Part shown: positions 5,066-5,709 of the stretch, piece after piece | How positions within the stretch are numbered: the stretch's first letter is position 1 | Layout of the letters: each line of letters begins with the position of its first letter | Assembly (NCBI GenBank): GCA_026396335.1 | Contig: JAPLWZ010000130.1 | Location: 1 to 5,709, forward strand | DNA length: 5,709 nt | Origin: Microcaldota archaeon | Lineage (GTDB): Archaea; Micrarchaeota; Micrarchaeia; Anstonellales; Anstonellaceae | Direction: 5' to 3' | Made by a program: the position numbers and the translations under genes | Notes under the pieces: model-generated | What the model was told of the DNA's origin: nothing | The model's input: the letters and a program-made list of their open reading frames with translations, nothing else | The model's database searches: none

Positions 5066-5073
5066 CATATATA
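5066..5073 (+). promoter_or_regulatory. TATA box of the tRNA-Val fragment
   Basis: CATATATA is centred about 32 nt upstream of the tRNA-Val 5' end (5102), nearly the same spacing as the tRNA-Gln TATA box (about 30 nt). It predicts transcription start near 5096. It may also drive the integrase gene that begins inside the tRNA fragment. Confidence 0.62.
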
Positions 5074-5101
5074 GCCCTTTCTTTCAAAGATGGATTCGCT
5101 T

Positions 5102-5190
5102 GGGCCCGTAGTCGAACGCTCTCGCCTGGCGGCAAGATGTTGCCGGCAGAGCCGACAATGGTTAAGACGTCGCTCTTACACAGCGAAGAT
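5102..5190 (+). tRNA. tRNA-Val(UAC), 5' part only, with a D-loop intron; T arm and 3' acceptor strand missing
   Basis: Bases 5102-5108 GGGCCCG are the acceptor 5' strand, followed by T8 and A9. The D arm is GTCG (5111-5114) with AGAC (5165-5168), with GG at 5160-5161 as G18-G19. The anticodon stem TCGCT/AGCGA (5170-5174 with 5182-5186) is perfect, and its loop CTTACAC carries anticodon TAC (5177-5179). An intron of 42 nt (5117-5158) interrupts the D loop. Central helix GTCG/CGAC (5111-5114 with 5153-5156), 3-nt bulges AAC and AAT, and inner helix GCTCT/AGAGC form a canonical bulge-helix-bulge, and the intron also holds a CGGCAA/TTGCCG hairpin. After about 5190 no TTCRA loop or strand complementary to GGGCCCG follows within the window. 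It is either a tRNA fragment at an integration junction or the 5' half of a split tRNA. Confidence 0.75.
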
Positions 5191-5709
5191 AGTCGCCAAC
5201 CATTTGACACCCGAGCCACTATTTTTACGAGGCAGATATCTGAGCAGCGCAAGAAAGACCTCTGGAATGCAGCCTCTCAGGTGCTTGCGAGTGTGTATGA
5301 TAACCCTGCCAAACTCACAAAAGACGTGGAAGCCAACCTGAACACCATAAACAGGAATTCCAAGATGGCTGCCGCAGTTGCCTTAATCATCCGCCAAGGC
5401 ATGCTGACTGGCTTTCTTGACTTTGCCGTCCACCACAGGCTCAAAGACAGGATTAAGCCCAAGAAAGCGCACTCCGACATCCACGTGCCAACCAATGAGG
5501 AAGTGCAGGACACTGTTTCCAAACTGGAGGCGCACCATCGGCTTGCCTATTCCTTGCTCCTTTACTCTGGCATCCGGGTTTCCGAGGCACAATACCTGCT
5601 GGACCGTAAGGATAAACTCAAAGTGCAGCAGTATGATGGCTTTGTGAAGGTCACGCTGGACTGGTCTAGGGGCTCGAAAAACGCCCTTTTTGCCTACATG
5701 CCAACCGAA
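5137..5709 (+). CDS. Archaeal-type tyrosine recombinase (integrase), 3' end outside window
   Basis: This site-specific DNA integrase is partial at the right edge. The frame is open from 5035 to 5709. An alpha-helical N-terminal region (about 5236-5450) is followed by PTNEEVQDTVSKLE and the catalytic-domain start LLLYSGIRVSEAQYLL, whose Arg (codon 5575-5577) is the first catalytic residue of tyrosine recombinases. Further on, WSRGSKNALFAYMP resembles the region around the catalytic Lys hairpin in archaeal phage-type integrases. The HxxR motif and Tyr would lie beyond 5709. The start is uncertain. ATG 5137 is inside the tRNA-Val intron hairpin loop, ATG 5158 straddles the intron end, and neither has a clear Shine-Dalgarno site. 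Later options are GTG 5281 and ATG 5365. If integration split the gene, no native start need exist here. Its overlap with a tRNA suggests it acted at that tRNA. Confidence 0.82.
   Translation, partial: MLPAEPTMVKTSLLHSEDSRQPFDTRATIFTRQISEQRKKDLWNAASQVLASVYDNPAKLTKDVEANLNTINRNSKMAAAVALIIRQGMLTGFLDFAVHHRLKDRIKPKKAHSDIHVPTNEEVQDTVSKLEAHHRLAYSLLLYSGIRVSEAQYLLDRKDKLKVQQYDGFVKVTLDWSRGSKNALFAYMPTE

Noticed and set aside
5191..5219. A degenerate T arm and acceptor (CCGAGCC-A) for the tRNA-Val
   Set aside because: The 17 nt preceding it cannot form a T stem and contain no TTCRA loop; acceptor pairing with GGGCCCG is also poor.
5090..5341. An 83-codon + strand frame starting at ATG 5090
   Set aside because: It is out of frame with the integrase motif, Arg/Cys-rich, and its ATG lies upstream of the transcription start predicted from the TATA box.
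5575..5581. CGGGTTT as a possible 3' acceptor strand for the tRNA-Val
   Set aside because: It pairs with GGGCCCG only through three G-U pairs, has no T arm before it, and encodes the conserved Arg region of the integrase.
1..5709. CRISPR array, rRNA or insertion sequence
   Set aside because: No regularly spaced direct repeats, rRNA-like sequence or transposase-like frame was seen in the window.

Overview
The window looks like chromosomal DNA of an archaeon, most likely a lineage with heavily intron-interrupted tRNAs such as a DPANN group. That placement is inference. The support is: an archaeal/eukaryotic-type AK6/Fap7 nucleotide kinase; a tRNA-Gln(CUG) with two bulge-helix-bulge introns and no encoded CCA; TATA boxes about 26 to 32 nt upstream of starts; apparently leaderless genes; a CPA1-type antiporter; and an archaeal-type tyrosine integrase.

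Layout. Positions 1-1346 (+) hold a tight run of three genes: the C-terminal end of purF (amidophosphoribosyltransferase), a small PadR-like winged-helix protein, and an AK6-type kinase. The kinase gene carries two copies of a 47-bp double-hairpin repeat, one inside its 5' coding end and one across its stop codon. Positions 1401-2930 (-) hold two overlapping small unknown genes, the two-intron tRNA-Gln, and nadC (quinolinate phosphoribosyltransferase). nadC and the divergent antiporter gene (2982-4214, +) are separated by only 51 bp. That gap contains one near-symmetric AT-rich box placed to serve both as leaderless promoters. Positions 4300-4983 (-) encode a five-helix membrane protein of the conserved TM-helix (MscS-related) kind, ending in a hairpin plus long U-rich tract.

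The right end is the most interesting part. Divergent from the membrane gene is a TATA box, then the first two thirds of a tRNA-Val(UAC) gene with its own 42-nt D-loop intron. Where the T arm and 3' acceptor strand should be, the sequence instead runs on as a tyrosine integrase gene that leaves the window. This looks like the att junction of an element integrated at a tRNA gene, with a split (SSV-type) integrase as one model. A split, trans-spliced tRNA is the alternative.

Functionally the left part is housekeeping (purine synthesis, nucleotide/ribosome maturation, NAD synthesis, ion homeostasis), and the last 500-600 bp are probably accessory. There is no gene-free stretch longer than 300 bases. 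No CRISPR array, rRNA or insertion sequence was seen.
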